DNA of 64,000 nucleotides from Thermoflavimicrobium dichotomicum (GTDB lineage: Bacteria > Bacillota > Bacilli > Thermoactinomycetales > Thermoactinomycetaceae), in NCBI RefSeq assembly GCF_900114055.1, contig NZ_FORR01000015.1, forward strand, positions 1-64,000, in the 5' to 3' direction. The notes beneath the pieces were generated by a model, which saw only the letters and a list, made by a program, of their open reading frames with translations, was not told the DNA's origin and searched no databases. Position 1 is the stretch's first letter, and each line of letters starts with the position of its first letter. Position numbers and translations under genes: made by a program. Positions 24,201 to 35,800 of the stretch are shown here, piece after piece.

Positions 24201-27200
24201 CCCTGAATGTGAATGAGCGGTGTATATTCATAAGATTTGAGCTCCATTTGATTCTCCTGCAATTGTCTCAACCACTCAAGGAAGGAACTTTCGCCTGGCA
24301 ATTGAACCCGGATTGGCAAAGTGCTAATGAATAGCCCCACCATGGTATCCACTTCAGCAAGTTCTCCGGGACGTCCCGAGCTCGTTACACCATAGACAAT
24401 GTCCGTTTCGCCACTTAATCGGCTTAACACCAACGCCCAAGCGCCTTGAACCACTGTATTGAGTGTCAATTGATTTCGCTGTGCCAGCTCTTTCAGCTTG
24501 TTCATTTGGGATGTGTTCAGACAGATTCTTTGCTCCCGCTGTGGCTCATGGATCTCTTTGGATTCAGACAAGGCGATCTTGGTCGGTTCCGTGAAACCCT
24601 TCAGTTTTTCACGCCAATAGCTTTCTGCCGCTTCGATCGGTTGCTTTTTCAGCCAGGCCAGGTATTGTTCATACGCTGGACTTGCTGTCCAGTCCATTTC
24701 TTGTTCATCCCGCTGGAAGTAGCAGGTAAAGACTTCTTTAAGTACAAGGGAAAGACTCCAACCATCCAGCAGAATATGATGATGGGTCCAAATAAACCGG
24801 TACGAATCCTCAGCCAATCGAATCAAATACCAACGCATGAGTGGTGGTTCACTGAAATCAAAACCTTGACGGCGATCCGCTTCCAAAAATGCCTGGAGCC
24901 GTTCATTTTGTTCAGCTGGTGACCATCGACTCCAGTCCAGTTGAATCAATTCGACTGGAACACTTCGATGAACCAGTTGATGCGGCTCAGACAATCCGGC
25001 TGTTTGAAAAGATGTACGCAGAACCGGATGACGATCCACAACCTTCTGCCAGGCCTGCTGGAATAAGTCGATATCCAGTTTACCCTGAAGCGTAAAGGCA
25101 ATTTGCGTAATGTAATCGCCTTTTTCCGCTGCATAGAGTGAATGGAAGAGCATTCCCTGTTGCAAAGGGGTAGCCACATAAATGTTTTCAATTTCCGGAT
25201 ACTCTTCGAACAGCTGATCCAGCTGGAAAGAGGTTATGTTCGCCAATGGGAAATCGGATGGTGTAAATCCCTGACCGGAGTCATTCTCCTGCTCAGCAAG
25301 AATGGACTGCAGTTCATGAATAAACTGCTGGGCAATGGCTTCGATCGTCTGACGATGATGCTTCTCTTTACTATATTTCCATGTCACGACTAACTGACCG
25401 CCCGACACCATTCCCGTGATCTCCAGGAGATAGGTGCGCAACTCCCCAGGATCTATGGCAGATCCGACCGATTCGGATGCTCCTCTCAGCAAGGCATCCG
25501 GTGTATCCATTTGGTCAAACTGGCCCAAGTAATTAAAGCTGATCTCTGGCTGCGGCAATGAACTTAGTACTGCTTGCACGTCTTTATCTTCGTGTAAATA
25601 GCGTAACAATCCGTAGCCGATTCCCCGGCGTGGTATTTGCCTTAACATTTCTTTAACCTGTTTTAATGAATCGGTAAGGGATCCATGTGGCTCGATGGTC
25701 AAGCAAACGGGATACACACTGGTAAACCAGCCTACGGTCCGTGACAAGTCGACTCCTTCTACAATCTCTTCCCGTCCATGACCTTCCAGGTCAATCCAAA
25801 CTGTTGATTGTCGGGTCCAACTGGCCAAAGAGCGCACCAAGGCGGTCAACAGGACTTCCTGTACCTGTGTCCGGTAGATGGCAGGTACTTGCTTAAGCAG
25901 AGCTTGAGTTTCTGCTGGTGTCAGAGCAACATGGATGTATTCAGCCGACCCTTCGGTATTGGCTCCTTCATGGAAGTCTACGGGAATCTCTGATATCTCC
26001 TGAGGTGCTGCTTGCCAGTATGCCAATTCTGCCTTGACTTCCTCTGTTTGGGCGTATCGCCTCAGCTGTTCCGCCCATTCTTTATAGGAAGTGGTTTTAG
26101 CTGGCAAACGAACGGTTTGAAACTGACTTAATTGTTCATACACGGTTTGGAAATCTTCCAATAGAATACGCCATGAGACCCCATCCACCACCAAATGATG
26201 AGCGACAAACAAGAGACGATCTGGTTCCTGTTCACCAAGGTCAAAATAAACCACCTGAAACACAGGGCCGTTGATAAAATCCAGGCTGGCTTGCACTTGA
26301 TTGGCGATCTGTTCGATTCTCTCTTTTTGGAGAGAAGCGTTCAAATTCCTGAGATCATGGTAAACAAATGGAACCCCTTCTTCTGGCTCGGCCAAATATT
26401 GGTGCCATGTCTCGCCTTGGCGTTTATAGCGCAAGCGCAACGCATCATGATGGTAGAGCAAATGCTTCACTGTTTCCTTCATCCATTTGATGGGGAGAGG
26501 TTGATCAACCGAAAACATGATCGCCTGGTTAAAATGATGGGGATTCACGCGTTCTTGCTCAAAGAACCAGTGTTGAACCGGTAATAGCGGAACCTCACCG
26601 CAAACCAGCCCCTGCTCTCCCATGATCACGGTTGTCTCATCAACGACTTGAGCCAGCTCGGCAATGGTCTGATTTTCAAAAATCTGTTTCGGGGTAAGAT
26701 GGAGTCCTGCTTGTTTCGCCCTGGAAACAATCTGAATGCTCAGGATCGAATCGCCGCCCAGATGGAAGAAATTGTCGTGAATCCCTACTTGGTCTACCCG
26801 TAACACTTCACGCCAAATTTCTGCCAAAGAAGCTTCGACTTTGTTACGAGGAGCCACATACTCCTTTTCACCGCTAAATGTAGAAGGATCCGGTTTCGGT
26901 AGAGCCTTCCGATCGATTTTCCCGTTTTCTGTCAGTGGCATTTCATCCAACAACAGAAATCCTGCTGGAACCATATATTCTGGCAATCGCTGCTTTACAA
27001 AAGCGCGCAGTTCCGCTACCAAACAGTCTGCCACCACATAAGCGACCAAGCGTTTTCCTGCTTCACTCTGATCAACGATCACCACGGTCTCCTTCACGGC
27101 TGGATGCTGACGGATCGCTGCTTCCACTTCGCCAAGTTCAATCCGGAAGCCTCTGATTTTGACTTGATGATCAAGGCGACCCAAAAACTCGATATTTCCA

Positions 27201-30200
27201 TCCGGTAAGTAGCGGACCAAATCCCCCGTCCGATATAAGCGAGCATGGGGATCATCGCTGAATGGATGAGGCACAAACCGCTCTGCCGTCAGATCCGGAC
27301 GGTTCAAATAACCACGAGCCAAGCCATCTCCACCCGTATACAGCTCACCAGGCACGCCGATCGGAACCGGCTGTCCATGTGGATCCAGGATATATACATC
27401 TGTATTGCTGATCGGGCGACCGATAGGAACCGATGTACCGCCCTGCCAGTCGGCCGGGATTGGGTAGCAACTGGTAAAGGTGGTATTTTCCGTTGGACCA
27501 TAACAACTGATGACCTGGACACCACCCAATGCCAACACTTTTTGCACATGGGGAACAGATACCACATCACCCCCGACCAAGAGCTGACGAAGCCCTTTGA
27601 GTGCAGAAAGTTGATGTTCCACCATCAGATTAAAGAGTCCGACCGTCAGCCATAAGGTAGTGACACGAGCCTCTTTGAGGACTTGAGCGATTTCTTCCAG
27701 GGATGGTGTGTGTGGTGGCATTATGACCAGCCTGGCACCATTGAGCAAACTCCCCCAGATTTCAAACGTGGATGCATCAAAGGCGACCGGGGCCAGTTGT
27801 AAAAAGACGTCATCCTGACGAATGTCCACATAATTGGCTCCCTTCACCAATCGCAAGATTGCTCGGTGGACGACTTCCACTCCTTTGGGCTTTCCGGTAG
27901 ATCCAGAGGTATACATGACGTATGCCAAATGTTCGCCTTTGGCCAGCGGAAGCGGATTTTCCCTGCTTTCCCGGGCAATTTGTTCCCAGTATTGATCCAG
28001 CACGATCACTCCGTCTGACTGAAGCGGCAACTGAGCCTGTAAACGCGACTCTGTGAGCACCAACTTCACTTTCGCATCCTGCATCATATAAGCGAGCCGC
28101 TCCATTGGATAGGTGGGGTCCAGCGGAACATAAGCTCCACCTGCCTTGGCAATCGCAAGTAGTGTGACAATCAAGTCCAGTGAGCGTTCCATTGCCACTC
28201 CAACCAGTGTCTCGAGACCGACACCCTGCTTGCGCAAGAAGTGAGCCAATTGATTGGCCCGCTGATTCAACTCCTGGTAAGTCAACGTTTCATTTTCAAA
28301 AACCAGTGCAATCGCTTCGGGTGTTTTTTCTGCCTGTTCCGCAAACACATCCGCAATGGACGCATGACATGGATACTCCACTTGTGTTTGGTTCCAACGC
28401 TGAAGTTGTTCCAGTTCAGTTGAAGTGAGCATGGGGAGATACCCAATCGCCTGATCCGGATTTTGTACAATCCCTTCCAATAACTGCCTAAAGTGCCCAG
28501 CCATCCGGGCAATCGTAGCCGCATCAAAGAGATCGGTATTATATTCAAAGTTGGCCATCAACCCTTCCTCTGTTTCCATCATGGTCAGGGTGATATCAAA
28601 TTTGGCTGTGACATGCGTGAAATCGAATGGGGCCAGTTCCAGTCCGGCCAGGCTTTGGGCAGTAAACGGCATGTTCTGTAGCACGAACATGACCTGGAAT
28701 AAGGCAGAGTGGCTTAAACTGCGTTCAGGTTGCAGTTCATCCACCACTTTTTCAAACGGTACATCCTGATGAGCAAAAGCTTCCAGAGCAGTCTGCCGAA
28801 CACGAGCGAGTAACTCACGGAAGCTGGGATTGCCCGATAAATCGGTCCGAAATGCCAGAGTATTGACAAAAAAGCCGATCAATCCTTCGGTCTCTTGCCG
28901 ATTTCGTCCCGCAATAGGGCTTCCGACAATCACATCCTCCTGCCGGCTGTAGCGGCTGAGCAGTGTCTGGAATGCCGCCAATAAAGTCATGAACAAAGTA
29001 GCCTCTTCCTGTTGGCTCAGTTGTTTTAATTGTTCCGTAAGTTCAGGCGACAAAGCGACGGTATGCATTGCTCCATGGAATGTTTGTTCAGCCGGACGTG
29101 GTCGATCGGTTGGCAAATGCAAGACCGGGAGCTCTCCACCTAACTTTTCTTTCCAGTAAGCCAGCTGCTGTTCCATTACTTCGTTCTGCAGCCATTTTCT
29201 TTGCCAGACGGCATAATCCGCATATTGAATCGGCAAATCGCGGAGGTGAAGTGTTTCTCCTTTGACCAACGAATTGTACAGACTGAAGAGCTCCTGTTGG
29301 AAAATGCTCATCGACCAACCGTCGGAGACAATGTGATGCATATTCACGAACAGTACCCATTCTTGTTCGCTTAAACGGAATAGACTCGCACGTATCAGGG
29401 GACCCTGTTTCAGATCAAATGGATGAGCAACATGTTGTTCAATCATTTCCTGTGCCCGCTGAACCGGCTCTTTTTCATCCCGCAAATCAAAGAATGGCAA
29501 CAACCAATCCATGTGCTCATGAATCACCTGCAGAATTTCGCCATCCACTTCCGCAAAGGTTGTACGCAAGGACTGATGCCGCTCGATCAGAGTACGGAAG
29601 CTTTGTTCCAACGCTTCGATTTCTACATGTCCCGTCAATTTCAGGGCGAAGGGCAAACTGTACGCTGAACTGCCGGAAATCAGCTGTTCGATAAACCATA
29701 ACCGCTGTTGAGCGTAGGAAACCGGAACCATCCCTTCATCACGAGAAACAGGCGTAATGGGCATACTGGCCACCGCATCTTTATGGGCCTGCCCATCCAA
29801 CCAGGCTGCCAATTCCATTACTGTCGGCTTCTCGAAAAGAATCCGAAGGGGAATCTCTTCCATATCCAACGATTCACGCAAACGGGAAATGACCTGGGTA
29901 GCAAGTAACGAATGTCCCCCTAACTCAAAGAAATGCCCGGTCAGCCCCACTTGATCCACTTTCAGGACACTTGCCCATATATCTGCAACGATTTGTTCTG
30001 TTTCCGTTCGCGGTGCTACATAGTTATCCTGTGTTCCCTGCTCAGGTGCCGGTAACGCCTTGTGATCCACTTTTCCATTGGGAGTAAGTGGCAATGCTTC
30101 CAGGACCACAAAGGCAGCTGGTACCATATAGTCAGGCAAATGTTGCTTGAGATGGGAACGCCATTCCCCACTGTTTACTTCTACAGGATTGGTTAATACC

Positions 30201-32896
30201 AGATAGGCAACCAAACGTTTTTCCCCTGGTTGATCTTCCCGGGCAATCACTGCAGCATCTTTCACCATAGGGTGTAAACGTAAAACTTCTTCAATCTCAC
30301 CCAGTTCAATCCGGAACCCGCGTATTTTTACCTGATGATCCAAACGCCCCAAAAAGGCCAACTTACCATCCGGTAACCAACGCACGAGATCTCCTGTTTT
30401 ATACAAGCGAGCCTTTGGATCTTCACGAAAGGGGTGTGGAACAAACCGTTCGTTCGTCAAATCGGGCCGGTTCATATATCCACGAGCCAGTCCTTCTCCT
30501 CCAAGGTACAATTCTCCCGGGACACCAACAGGCACGGGACGAAGCTCCTGATCCAATACATAAGCTTCTGTATTGGCGATCGGTCGGCCAATGGGCGGAG
30601 AAGTGGCCGCTCCCCTTTCAACCAGGGCATAGGTCGAATAGGTCGTATCCTCCGAAGGACCATACAAATTGTATACTTTTTGCACATGCCCCAATCGATA
30701 CAGTTGTTGGGCCAAGGTGTTGGAAAGCGGTTCTCCGGCTAGATTGACGACACGAACCGAACGTGGAATCCCTTTGATGCGCACCAATTCCGTAGCTGCA
30801 GATGGAACGGTGTTGATCAAGGTCACTTGCTCTTTTGCCGGCAATTCCGGTAATTGCAAGGCATTTTCAGCAAGAATGACAGTTCCGCCTGCACTCAAGG
30901 GCAGGAAGATTTCAAAAACAGACAAGTCAAAACAAATGGATGTAGCGGCCAATACGCCTTGTAACTCTTCAGATGTAAACACTTGCCTGGCCCAGGCCAG
31001 CAAGGCAACCACGCTGCGATGCTCAATCATCACCCCTTTGGGTTTCCCGGTTGAACCTGAGGTGTAGATCACATGGGAACGATGAAAAGGTGAACCCTCA
31101 TGTTCTACATCTTGCGTGCTCATCTCGCAAATGAGTTCCCGATCCGCATCCAAGCAAATCGCTTGAACACGCTCCAGCGGTAAAGACGCTTTCAAGGATG
31201 CTTGTGTCAAAAGAACACGAATCCCTGAGTCTTCAAGCATATAGGCGATACGCTCTCTCGGATAGGCTGGATCCAGCGGAACATAAGCACCACCTGCTTT
31301 CAAAATCCCCAGAAGCCCGATAACGAGATCCAAAGAGCGTTCCATACAGATCCCCACGAGCGTTTCCGGGCCCACCCCGAATCCCTTTAAATAGTGAGCG
31401 ACTTGATTGGCACGCTGATTCAGCTCCTGATAGGTTAACGATTCATCTCCCCATACGACTGCTGTTTGCTGCGGCGTGCGCTCCGCTTGTGCTTCCACTA
31501 ACTGATGGACCATCATGCTCCGTGGATAGTCCAGTGCGGTTCTGTTCCAGTCAGTCAGGATTTTTTGCTGTTCAGCGGGTGTGAGTAACGAAAGTTTTCC
31601 GACAGGCATTTCCAGATCCGTAACCATTTGTTCCAGCAAATTACTGACATGGGTCAGGATTTGCTCCACGGTTTTTTCTGTAAATTGGCTGCGATCATAC
31701 ATCATTTTAAGCAGCATCTCTTTTCCAGGTGCACAGACCAATGACAAAGGGTAATGGGTCTGCTCCACCGCTCGAATATTGCCAAGCTCCAAATTCAGGT
31801 CCATCCCTGAGCTGGTGGATTCGCCAATCGGATAATTTTCATACACAAACAAACTGTGAAAGAGCGGCGTTCCGCGCGGTGCTTCACTCCAACCATGAAT
31901 ATCGATCAGTGAACTGTATTCATACTGGCGCAACTCTACTTGCTGGGCCTGTAACTGTTTCAGCCAGGCAACCAGCGGAAGATCAGTTGGCACTTGTACC
32001 CGAACCGGGAGCGTATTGATAAATAGCCCCACCATTTGTTCGACACCGATTAATTCAGTCGGACGTCCAGACACCGTAGCTCCATATAAAACCTCCTGCT
32101 CCCCGCTATAACGATGTAAGAGAATGGCCCAGGCTCCCTGAACGATCGTATTGACCGTAACCTGATGCTCTCTGGCCAAGCGATGAAGTTTCTCTGTGAT
32201 CGATGGGGACAAGGTCCGATACAGGGTGTGATACCCTGTTTCTCCTGTTGGTTCATTCACAACAAGCGGAGTGGGTGACGTGAACCCTTTGAGTGATTCA
32301 CGCCAATATGCTTCCGCTTTTTTCATATCCTGTTTACGCAACCAGGCGATATAGTCACGATAAGGACGTGGAGTGGGAAGATTTAATTTTTTTCCTTTGA
32401 CCAAGGCATCGTAGGATTGGAATACTTCATTTAAAACAATGGGCAAACTCCAACCATCCAGTAACACATGATGATAGCCCCAGACAAATTCATAGGTTTG
32501 CTCTTCGGTTTGAATCAAATTAAGCCGCATCAAAGGGGCGACAGTGATGTCAAAGTCTTGCATCCGATCCTGTTCCATCCACTCTGCCAGCTTTCGCTGC
32601 TTTTCAGCTGGTGGCAGATGACGCCAATCCAGCTGATGCAGCTTCACTGGTGATTTACGATACACCACCTGTACAGGCTGCTCGGTTTCGCCCCAGATAA
32701 ATCCTGTGCGCAAAATCGTGTGACGATCCACTACCTGTTGCCAGGCTTGTTCAAAAGCATCCACATTCAAGCTTCCCTTGATGGTCACAGCCATTTGCGT
32801 AAAGTACATTCCAGAGTTTTCAGCATAAACAGAGTGAAAGAGGAGCCCTTGTTGCAAGGGCGATAATGTATAGATATCCTGAATTTCTTCCATCAT
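21287..32896 (-). CDS. NRPS D: C-A-T-C-A-T-E-C-A-T-TE, terminal synthetase
   Basis: 3869 aa. ATG at 32896 overlaps the stop of NRPS C (ATGA), with GAGGGG upstream. Domains (approximate residues): C1 1-440 (HHVLLDGWS, 144; DCL-type start EIQDIYTLSPLQQGLLF, matching the E domain that ends NRPS C); A1 455-955 (FDLSVFE 657); PCP1 (Ser ~996); C2 1050-1480 (HHIVSDGWS); A2 1500-1995; PCP2 (GGDS, ~2048); E 2095-2550 (HHLVVDGVSW); C3 2565-2995 (DCL, HHILLDGWS); A3 3015-3515; PCP3 (~3559); TE 3625-3860 (GWSLGG, Ser ~3689; His in SGNHITML). Specificity residues read by GrsA numbering: A1 DLFNNALTYK (Ala, a code I recall from plipastatin); A2 DAFWLGCTFK (Val/Ile-like); A3 DLYNNCLVYK (unclear, small side chain). 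Predicted contribution: Ala-D-Val/Ile-X, then release by hydrolysis or cyclisation. All core motifs are intact. Confidence 0.95.
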   Translation of the reverse strand: MMEEIQDIYTLSPLQQGLLFHSVYAENSGMYFTQMAVTIKGSLNVDAFEQAWQQVVDRHTILRTGFIWGETEQPVQVVYRKSPVKLHQLDWRHLPPAEKQRKLAEWMEQDRMQDFDITVAPLMRLNLIQTEEQTYEFVWGYHHVLLDGWSLPIVLNEVFQSYDALVKGKKLNLPTPRPYRDYIAWLRKQDMKKAEAYWRESLKGFTSPTPLVVNEPTGETGYHTLYRTLSPSITEKLHRLAREHQVTVNTIVQGAWAILLHRYSGEQEVLYGATVSGRPTELIGVEQMVGLFINTLPVRVQVPTDLPLVAWLKQLQAQQVELRQYEYSSLIDIHGWSEAPRGTPLFHSLFVYENYPIGESTSSGMDLNLELGNIRAVEQTHYPLSLVCAPGKEMLLKMMYDRSQFTEKTVEQILTHVSNLLEQMVTDLEMPVGKLSLLTPAEQQKILTDWNRTALDYPRSMMVHQLVEAQAERTPQQTAVVWGDESLTYQELNQRANQVAHYLKGFGVGPETLVGICMERSLDLVIGLLGILKAGGAYVPLDPAYPRERIAYMLEDSGIRVLLTQASLKASLPLERVQAICLDADRELICEMSTQDVEHEGSPFHRSHVIYTSGSTGKPKGVMIEHRSVVALLAWARQVFTSEELQGVLAATSICFDLSVFEIFLPLSAGGTVILAENALQLPELPAKEQVTLINTVPSAATELVRIKGIPRSVRVVNLAGEPLSNTLAQQLYRLGHVQKVYNLYGPSEDTTYSTYALVERGAATSPPIGRPIANTEAYVLDQELRPVPVGVPGELYLGGEGLARGYMNRPDLTNERFVPHPFREDPKARLYKTGDLVRWLPDGKLAFLGRLDHQVKIRGFRIELGEIEEVLRLHPMVKDAAVIAREDQPGEKRLVAYLVLTNPVEVNSGEWRSHLKQHLPDYMVPAAFVVLEALPLTPNGKVDHKALPAPEQGTQDNYVAPRTETEQIVADIWASVLKVDQVGLTGHFFELGGHSLLATQVISRLRESLDMEEIPLRILFEKPTVMELAAWLDGQAHKDAVASMPITPVSRDEGMVPVSYAQQRLWFIEQLISGSSAYSLPFALKLTGHVEIEALEQSFRTLIERHQSLRTTFAEVDGEILQVIHEHMDWLLPFFDLRDEKEPVQRAQEMIEQHVAHPFDLKQGPLIRASLFRLSEQEWVLFVNMHHIVSDGWSMSIFQQELFSLYNSLVKGETLHLRDLPIQYADYAVWQRKWLQNEVMEQQLAYWKEKLGGELPVLHLPTDRPRPAEQTFHGAMHTVALSPELTEQLKQLSQQEEATLFMTLLAAFQTLLSRYSRQEDVIVGSPIAGRNRQETEGLIGFFVNTLAFRTDLSGNPSFRELLARVRQTALEAFAHQDVPFEKVVDELQPERSLSHSALFQVMFVLQNMPFTAQSLAGLELAPFDFTHVTAKFDITLTMMETEEGLMANFEYNTDLFDAATIARMAGHFRQLLEGIVQNPDQAIGYLPMLTSTELEQLQRWNQTQVEYPCHASIADVFAEQAEKTPEAIALVFENETLTYQELNQRANQLAHFLRKQGVGLETLVGVAMERSLDLIVTLLAIAKAGGAYVPLDPTYPMERLAYMMQDAKVKLVLTESRLQAQLPLQSDGVIVLDQYWEQIARESRENPLPLAKGEHLAYVMYTSGSTGKPKGVEVVHRAILRLVKGANYVDIRQDDVFLQLAPVAFDASTFEIWGSLLNGARLVIMPPHTPSLEEIAQVLKEARVTTLWLTVGLFNLMVEHQLSALKGLRQLLVGGDVVSVPHVQKVLALGGVQVISCYGPTENTTFTSCYPIPADWQGGTSVPIGRPISNTDVYILDPHGQPVPIGVPGELYTGGDGLARGYLNRPDLTAERFVPHPFSDDPHARLYRTGDLVRYLPDGNIEFLGRLDHQVKIRGFRIELGEVEAAIRQHPAVKETVVIVDQSEAGKRLVAYVVADCLVAELRAFVKQRLPEYMVPAGFLLLDEMPLTENGKIDRKALPKPDPSTFSGEKEYVAPRNKVEASLAEIWREVLRVDQVGIHDNFFHLGGDSILSIQIVSRAKQAGLHLTPKQIFENQTIAELAQVVDETTVIMGEQGLVCGEVPLLPVQHWFFEQERVNPHHFNQAIMFSVDQPLPIKWMKETVKHLLYHHDALRLRYKRQGETWHQYLAEPEEGVPFVYHDLRNLNASLQKERIEQIANQVQASLDFINGPVFQVVYFDLGEQEPDRLLFVAHHLVVDGVSWRILLEDFQTVYEQLSQFQTVRLPAKTTSYKEWAEQLRRYAQTEEVKAELAYWQAAPQEISEIPVDFHEGANTEGSAEYIHVALTPAETQALLKQVPAIYRTQVQEVLLTALVRSLASWTRQSTVWIDLEGHGREEIVEGVDLSRTVGWFTSVYPVCLTIEPHGSLTDSLKQVKEMLRQIPRRGIGYGLLRYLHEDKDVQAVLSSLPQPEISFNYLGQFDQMDTPDALLRGASESVGSAIDPGELRTYLLEITGMVSGGQLVVTWKYSKEKHHRQTIEAIAQQFIHELQSILAEQENDSGQGFTPSDFPLANITSFQLDQLFEEYPEIENIYVATPLQQGMLFHSLYAAEKGDYITQIAFTLQGKLDIDLFQQAWQKVVDRHPVLRTSFQTAGLSEPHQLVHRSVPVELIQLDWSRWSPAEQNERLQAFLEADRRQGFDFSEPPLMRWYLIRLAEDSYRFIWTHHHILLDGWSLSLVLKEVFTCYFQRDEQEMDWTASPAYEQYLAWLKKQPIEAAESYWREKLKGFTEPTKIALSESKEIHEPQREQRICLNTSQMNKLKELAQRNQLTLNTVVQGAWALVLSRLSGETDIVYGVTSSGRPGELAEVDTMVGLFISTLPIRVQLPGESSFLEWLRQLQENQMELKSYEYTPLIHIQGWSEMPRGVPLFETLFIFENYPIQAVETAGDSELAITDLYAHEQNNFPLTVVTGPGEELLIKIMYDPAHYTDEAIARILRYLETVLDQIVLAPERKLSDISILPEEEQRQVLSDWNQPPLVKEDHATIPDLFTAQAEQTPSAIAVEWRGQQWTYQELDQRVNQLAHYLQQLGVEPESLVGICMERSFDLIVAILGVLKAGGAYIPLDPNYPAERISYMLQHSKAKVVITQSSLGDRIPGGEIQTICLDEKWPEIAAHDPGEELVIDIQPEHCAYVIYTSGSTGLPKGVVIEHRSVLALIRWAHEAYSLEELQGVLFTTSICFDLSVYELFVPLTMGGTVILAESALELPQLTTIQPITLINTVPSIMTEVLRLTTLPETVRTVNLCGEPLSQALVEKLYAIETVEKVVNLYGPTEDTVYSSVEIVEKGLKTAPPIGRPIRGTQMYVLDAHLQPVPVGVPGELYIAGSGLARGYLHQPELTGERFIANPFSREAGAKMYKTGDLVRWNEQGVLEFMGRIDHQVKVRGFRIELGEIETVLAKHEAIQEAVVVARDDRTGSKQLVAYLILESGYTHDANMWRNYLQKKLPDYMIPAVFIEMDAFPQTPNGKIDRKALPAPEMGSSVKTYEPPRTETERQLVKMWEEVLSVRPIGIHDSFFEVGGHSLVALQLVSMIQERFQVDLPLRALLTASTIAELAKEIEADHPVTNRHLIPLHSAQDDQPVIFMIHPQGGGVMPLYELAQRLGEVNVYGIQSIGYDTADLPLTSVQEMAERYVHEIRQVQPHGPYHLAGWSLGGVIAFEMTRRLEAAGEQVAWLGLIDTTWIPQEQKAKFLQLLTDPLVLREQAQLLDLDPSEMLQQVEVDELTPEHVANKIQHLTHSTQRKAYIWLLNGLAYAEYEIRYKINANIHLFVAQEKQWLSGSYEWQPYTAGQVYQVTISGNHITMLERPHVETLAAEIRKSGFPNQRQTPKS

Positions 32897-35800
32897 GTTG
32901 ATCTGCCCCTCTTCTTCTGGAGTAATGATAATACTTTGGTTAAGTCTTGATCCGTCAAATCGGCATCCGGGAAATCGGTTGGTGAATAGCTCCAGATGTC
33001 TCCCTGATCATTCGGCGATATAAACGATCGCAAGGCTTCCATGAATTCTTCTGCTACCCGAATGAGGGTGTTGCGATTGAACAGCTCTTTGCTGAACAGC
33101 CAGGAGACGTGCAGTTTTCCACCTGTAATGACCGCCACGATATCGAGAAGGTGTGCTCTTTGATTGGCCGGATGGATTTGCAGGCCGCCAAATTCAGGCG
33201 CTTCTCCGGCAAACAGGGTTGCTTCTGTCGTTACAGAATCAAACTGTCCAAGGTAGTTAAAACTGATCTCGGCCGATGGACAGGTTTGGAGATTTTCCCT
33301 CTCCATCCCTGGTCTGAGATAGCGCAACAATCCATAGCCCAATCCTCGATTCGGTACTTGCCGTAACTGCTCTTTGATCACTTTTAATGCTTCGCCTTGG
33401 GTGCCTGCTTCACCCAGATCAAGACAGACCGGATACATGCTTGTAAACCAGCCGACCGTTCGTGACAGGTCGATATCCTCCACAATCTCTTCACGACCAT
33501 GTCCTTCCAGATGAACGAGATGTGAGCGTTTTTTCGTCCAACGTGAAAGGGCAAGGGACAAGGCCGTCAATAAGATCTCGTTGATATGTGCGTGATACTT
33601 GTTTGGCACTTCCTGTATCAACTGAATGGTTTCTTCTTCGGTCAGGGACAGAACCACACTTTCAAGGGTGGCTTCTGTATTTTCTCCTTCTGCCTGATCT
33701 TTTGGTAAATGCGTCTCCTGTTTGAAGGAGTCTGACAGCCAATAGTCTGCTTCAGCCAATAACGCATCGGACAGTGCGTACTCTTGCAGTTTGAGCGCCC
33801 ATTGTTTATAGGAGGTTGTTTTCGGGAGCAGTTGCACTTCTTTTCCTTGGCTCAACTGTTCATAAACGGTTTGCAGGTCTTCCAGTAAAATTCGCCAGGA
33901 AACTCCATCTACAATCAGGTGATGGGCGACAAACAGAAGCCGGCCGGGCTGGTCATGACCCAAGTGGAAGTATGCGATCTGCCAGGTGGGCCCTTCGGAA
34001 ATATTCAAGCCAGATTGCACTTCTTGCGCGATTTGTTCCATCATCGTGTTTTGCATGGATGGCGATTGATCCGACAAATCTACATAGTGCAATGGAATCG
34101 TTTCATCGATCTCGGCATGGAACTGGAACCACTCATCCCCCCGCTTTTGATAGCGAAGCCGCAGCGCATCGTGATGGTACAGCAATACTTTTAATGCCTG
34201 CTCCAGTTTTTCTGGATCCAGTGGCTTTTTCACCAACAGGAACATGGACTGATTCCAGTGGTGAGGCTGATCCAGTTCCTGTTCAAAGAACCAATGCTGA
34301 ATCGGTGTAAATGGAACCTCTCCCATCACCAGGCCCTGTTCTGCTTCGATCGGTTTGATTTGATCCACCACACTGGCCAGTTCGGCAATCGTTTGGTGCT
34401 CAAACAGCTGTTTCGGTGTGAGTTTGAGTCCGGCTTGATTGGCCCGGGCAACCACCTGCAAGCTTAAGATCGAATCACCGCCCAATTGGAAGAAATTATC
34501 ATGTACTCCCACTTGTTCGATCCGCAGGACCTGTTGCCAAATTTCCACCAGTTTTCCCTCGATTTCATTACCGGCTGCTGTAAATGGAGTATGATCCACG
34601 TAAGCCGAAGCGTCTGGAGCCGGCAGCGCCTTACGGTCAATCTTTCCGTTCGCCGTTAGCGGTAATGCTTCCATCTGTACGAAGGCTGCCGGAATCATGT
34701 AGTCAGGCAATGATTGCTTCAATCTCTGCCGTAAATCCTGGTTTGAAATCGATTCACCGGTTTTCCCAACCACATATGCGACCAATCGTTTATTTCCTGA
34801 TTCATCTGCACGTGCGATGACCACACATTCATTTACAGCCGGATGACTGCTTAACACGGCTTCAATCTCGCCCAACTCAATCCGGAAACCGCGAATTTTT
34901 ACCTGTTGATCAATCCGGCCCAAAAACTCGAGATTTCCATCTGGCAAGAACCGAACCAGGTCGCCGGTTTTGTAGAGGCGTGCATTCGGATCTGCACTGA
35001 ATGGATGTGGGATAAAGCTGGCCGCTGTTAACTCCGGCCGGCCATAATATCCACGGGCCAAGCCGATCCCTCCGACGTACAGTTCACCTGGAACACCAAT
35101 CGGGACTGGCTCTAAGCGGGAATCGAGCACATACACTTCCGTGTTGGCAATCGGACGGCCAATCGGTGGCGTTGTGGGTGCATTCTCTTTGGGTGTCACC
35201 GCTACAGCCGTGGTTACAACGGTATTTTCCGTTGGACCGTAATGATTCACGACCTCTACGGGGAAATCAGCCGGCGGATAGGATCTGAGCTGATCACCGC
35301 CTGTCAGCAGTTTGCGCAAGGATACCTGCCGCGGCCAATCCAGCAGGAGCATGCTTTCCAACAGCGGTGTCGGCAGGAAACTGATGGTGATCTGGTTTTC
35401 GATCATCCAGTCTCTCAGTTCCGCTGGAGACAAGCGTTGTTCCTCGGTCGGGATGTATAAGGTTGCTCCGCTTGCCAAGGTCGGCCAAACTTCCCACACT
35501 GAAGCATCAAATGCCGTGCCCGCCACCAAAGTCGTTCGATCTTGCGGTGTCAATTGATACTCCCGCTGATGCCAGAACACCAGGTTAAGCAATGAGCGAT
35601 GTGTGATCATGACACCTTTGGGCTTTCCAGTGGATCCAGAGGTGTAAATCATATAAGCCAGTTGATCGATGTCCTTTTCGATAACCGGTTCTTCCGTCGG
35701 TTCTTCTGCGATGAGATGCCAGTCACGATCCAGGCAGAGAATTGACGCTGATCCCGACTCGATCCTGTCAGCAAGGTGAGCTTGGGTCAGAACGGCAGAT